Shown piece by piece: positions 15,168-16,793 of a DNA stretch of 16,793 nucleotides; the first letter of the stretch is position 1, and each line of letters begins with the position of its first letter. Both the position numbers and the translations under genes were made by a program. This stretch comes from Hyphomicrobiaceae bacterium UBA4118 (GTDB lineage Bacteria > Pseudomonadota > Alphaproteobacteria > Rhizobiales > Methyloligellaceae), in the NCBI GenBank assembly GCA_002383105.1, contig DFXC01000099.1, positions 3,634 to 20,426 of the forward strand, in the 5' to 3' direction. A model generated the notes under the pieces. It ran no database searches, had not been told where the DNA came from, and was given only the letters and a program-made list of their open reading frames with translations.

Positions 15168-16419
15168 CGACGGCCTCGCGGGTTTTGCCGGCGATGCGGA
15201 CAATCTCGGTGACGATGTCGGCCGGATCGAGATAGGCCGATGGTGCCGTGCGCGCCGAGCCGTCGCGGACGATACCGCAGCCCTGCTCGGTGCCGACGAC
15301 GGTGAGCGGGGCGGACGCGGGATGGGCGCAACCTTTGGCGCAGCCCGAAACATGCACGGGCGTCCCGTCGTCCGAGGGCGGCAGATGTTGTGCAAGCTCC
15401 GCCGCGAGCGCGCGGGCCGCGATCAACCCCGAAGCGCAGGCCGGAGCCCCTGGACAGGCGACGATGCGCCGGCGCGGATCGCGCGGCGCCGTAACGAAAT
15501 CGAATCGCTCTGCCGCGATTCTCGTTGCTGTGGCGTTTGCCTCGCTGAACGGTCCGAGCAAGAGGACGCGGTCAGGCGCCGGCCGGACCCATTTGGCGCC
15601 ATTGGCCTTCGCGACGTGGGCGAGCTCTATCAGCGTGCCGGCATGGGCATGGCCGAAGGTCAGGCCGACGCCGAGTGCGAACGCGCCGTCCTTTTGCCGA
15701 TGCCGTCCGATCGCTTCTGCCCGAGGTCGCGCCGGGGGCGGAGATGCGGCGGAAATCCGATCCGATGCCGCTGCGCGGAAGGCGGCAATCCCGTCTCGCC
15801 GCAGCACATCGCGGGCGCGCGCTTCGGGCCCCCGCGCTGCGATCAGTTCAAGGCTGCGCATGACGATGTTGACGGCCTGGTCGGGCGCGCCCACGCCGAG
15901 AGGGATTGCCGACGCGACATTGCCCGCGAGCGCCACATGGAGTGCCGGTCCTTCTGCGGTGGGGATGGCGCGCAAGCGGATGTCGGCCGAAAGCGCATCG
16001 AGCGCGAGGCGACCTCCGCCGTCGACGATCACCGAGACCTTCGGTGCAAGAGGAAGCACGGCCGCTGCGATGGCGCGGCGGAGATCGGCGGCAATGGCGT
16101 TGGCATCGAGCAGTGCGGTGGGGTCGTCTTCAAGCGGATCGGCGATGACGGGAACGCCATCGCAAATATCGATATCGAGCGCAGCGACAGCCGCGGCAAA
16201 AAGCGGCGCCGAGAGTGGCGTGAGGCCACGCACCTGGAGGCTTCCGCGCGCGCTGATCTCGATGGTGCCGTTGCCGTGCTCCCGCGCGGCGACACAGAAG
16301 GCAATGAAGTCATCGAGGGGAATCGGGCCCGCCGGCATGACCCGCGCGAGGAGACCGTCGCCTGTTTCCATCGGTGCGGAGAGGCCAGGGCAGGTGCCGC
16401 GGGCGTGAGGAGCGGTCAT
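15160..16419 (-). CDS. cobG: Precorrin-3B synthase (aerobic monooxygenase)
   Basis: 419-aa Fe-S protein of the nitrite/sulfite reductase fold that uses O2 to hydroxylate C20 and form the gamma-lactone of precorrin-3B. It therefore marks the aerobic pathway. Visible parts: two ferredoxin-like half domains (about 20-90 and 240-310; the first includes GTIEISARGSLQVRGL) and a [4Fe-4S] ligand set of Cys322, Cys328 (CPGAPAC), Cys360 and Cys364 (CAKGC), all four present. The frame is open to 16482, but ATG 16419 overlaps the cobN stop by 4 bp and begins the family N-terminus. Confidence 0.93.
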   Translation of the reverse strand: MTAPHARGTCPGLSAPMETGDGLLARVMPAGPIPLDDFIAFCVAAREHGNGTIEISARGSLQVRGLTPLSAPLFAAAVAALDIDICDGVPVIADPLEDDPTALLDANAIAADLRRAIAAAVLPLAPKVSVIVDGGGRLALDALSADIRLRAIPTAEGPALHVALAGNVASAIPLGVGAPDQAVNIVMRSLELIAARGPEARARDVLRRDGIAAFRAAASDRISAASPPPARPRAEAIGRHRQKDGAFALGVGLTFGHAHAGTLIELAHVAKANGAKWVRPAPDRVLLLGPFSEANATATRIAAERFDFVTAPRDPRRRIVACPGAPACASGLIAARALAAELAQHLPPSDDGTPVHVSGCAKGCAHPASAPLTVVGTEQGCGIVRDGSARTAPSAYLDPADIVTEIVRIAGKTREAVDA

Positions 16420-16793
16420 AGCGACGCCTCCGCCCGTAGCTCGCTCAGATCGGATTCGAGATCGTTCCGCCGTGGGTGCCACAATCCTTTGCGGCGGGCG
16501 GACTCCAGTCGCTCGGCGATCGCCCGCGCCGCTTCCGGATTCTCGCGTAAGAGAAACTCGCGCACGCGCGGGTCGGCGAGATAGGCATCATGCACGAGAT
16601 CGAACTGCGCGCTCGAGACAGCGCCGGTGGTCTCGGCGAAATCGACAAGGCGGTCGACGGTCTCGGCAAGCTCGGCGGCGCCCCGCGCTCCGTGGCGCAT
16701 TTGCCCCTCGATGAAGCGTAGATTGGCAGCACGTCCGCGGACGATCCTGGCAAGGGCAACGTCCCCCCCCCCCGCCCGGGGGCCGGGGGGGGG
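16416..16793 (-). CDS. cobN: Cobaltochelatase large subunit CobN, C-terminal end only (5' partial)
   Basis: The frame runs off the right edge. The readable part (about 115 residues) is the CobN C-terminus: ALARIVRGRAANLRFIEGQM, then RHGARGAAELAETVDRLVDF, and FLLRENPEAARAIAERLESA followed by KGLWHPRRN. CobN is the large subunit of the ATP-dependent CobNST complex that inserts cobalt into hydrogenobyrinic acid a,c-diamide. The first ten codons from the window edge read only Pro/Gly/Arg/Ala from a C/G homopolymer stretch and are not credible protein sequence. The stop overlaps the cobG start by 4 bp, so cobN and cobG are probably one transcript. Confidence 0.9.
   Translation of the reverse strand, partial: PPPGPRAGGGDVALARIVRGRAANLRFIEGQMRHGARGAAELAETVDRLVDFAETTGAVSSAQFDLVHDAYLADPRVREFLLRENPEAARAIAERLESARRKGLWHPRRNDLESDLSELRAEASL
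16763..16793. other. C/G-only stretch at window end, probable sequence artefact
   Basis: 31 consecutive bases contain only C and G: 11 C, 1 G, 3 C, 5 G, 2 C, 9 G. They lie inside cobN, where the adjacent translation is normal. Such homopolymer mixtures are typical of unreliable read or contig ends. Confidence 0.7.

Noticed and set aside
15322..16584. 420-aa open frame on the plus strand opposite cobG and cobN
   Set aside because: It is antisense to cobG's Fe-S motifs and the CobN C-terminus, and is a high-GC shadow.
1..16793. tRNA or rRNA genes, insertion sequences, CRISPR arrays, phage genes
   Set aside because: None was recognised. No transposase, integrase or regularly spaced direct repeats were seen apart from the coding 45-bp repeat.

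Overview
The window comes from a GC-rich alphaproteobacterium, most likely in the Hyphomicrobiales/Rhizobiales. This is inferred from the cob gene set and order, the Tyr/Gly-rich secreted peptides and the YkuD-type L,D-transpeptidases; no rRNA gene is present to confirm it. About two thirds of the window (5585-16793) is a compact cobalamin (vitamin B12) locus. The remaining left end carries cell-wall and small secreted-protein genes.

Left part (1-5581). A secreted YcbB-like L,D-transpeptidase with a 45-bp-period Ala/Pro/Asp repeat (176-2080, +) converges on an unusual gene (2093-4066, -). That gene encodes one polypeptide with an N-terminal YkuD L,D-transpeptidase-type domain fused to a MurC/Mpl-like Mur ligase. 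No signal peptide is visible, so both halves are predicted to be cytoplasmic, and a role in peptidoglycan recycling is the simplest guess. This fusion is the most unusual object in the window. Upstream of it on the minus strand are two small paralogous secreted Tyr-rich proteins (4183-4473 and 4612-4896). A 10-bp-stem terminator-like hairpin at 4138-4167 separates them from the fusion gene. A secreted DUF302 protein (5108-5581, +) is divergent from them.

Cobalamin part (5585-16793). From right to left on the minus strand: cobN (3' end only), cobG, cobH, cobI and cobJ, nearly all joined by 4-8 bp overlaps; then cobL, cobE and cobM, also overlapping; then cobB and cobS. Three genes, cobK, cbiD and cobT, point the other way and are wedged between the minus-strand blocks. 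The gaps are minimal or the ends overlap, and cobL and cobK start at overlapping ATG codons.

Together these genes cover most of corrin-ring assembly from precorrin-2: CobI, CobG, CobJ, CobM, then C1 methylation (here CbiD; no cobF in the window), CobK, CobL, CobH, CobB and the cobaltochelatase subunit CobN. The lower-loop steps CobT and CobS are also present. cobG, an O2-dependent monooxygenase gene, and cobN mark the aerobic, late-cobalt-insertion route, while cbiD is the enzyme usually associated with the anaerobic route. cobA, cobQ, cobO, cobD/cobC, cobP, cobW and cobST chelatase subunits are not in the window. No cobalamin riboswitch was recognised; it may lie upstream of cobN beyond the right edge.

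The last ~31 bases are a C/G homopolymer mixture that looks like low-quality contig-end sequence inside cobN.
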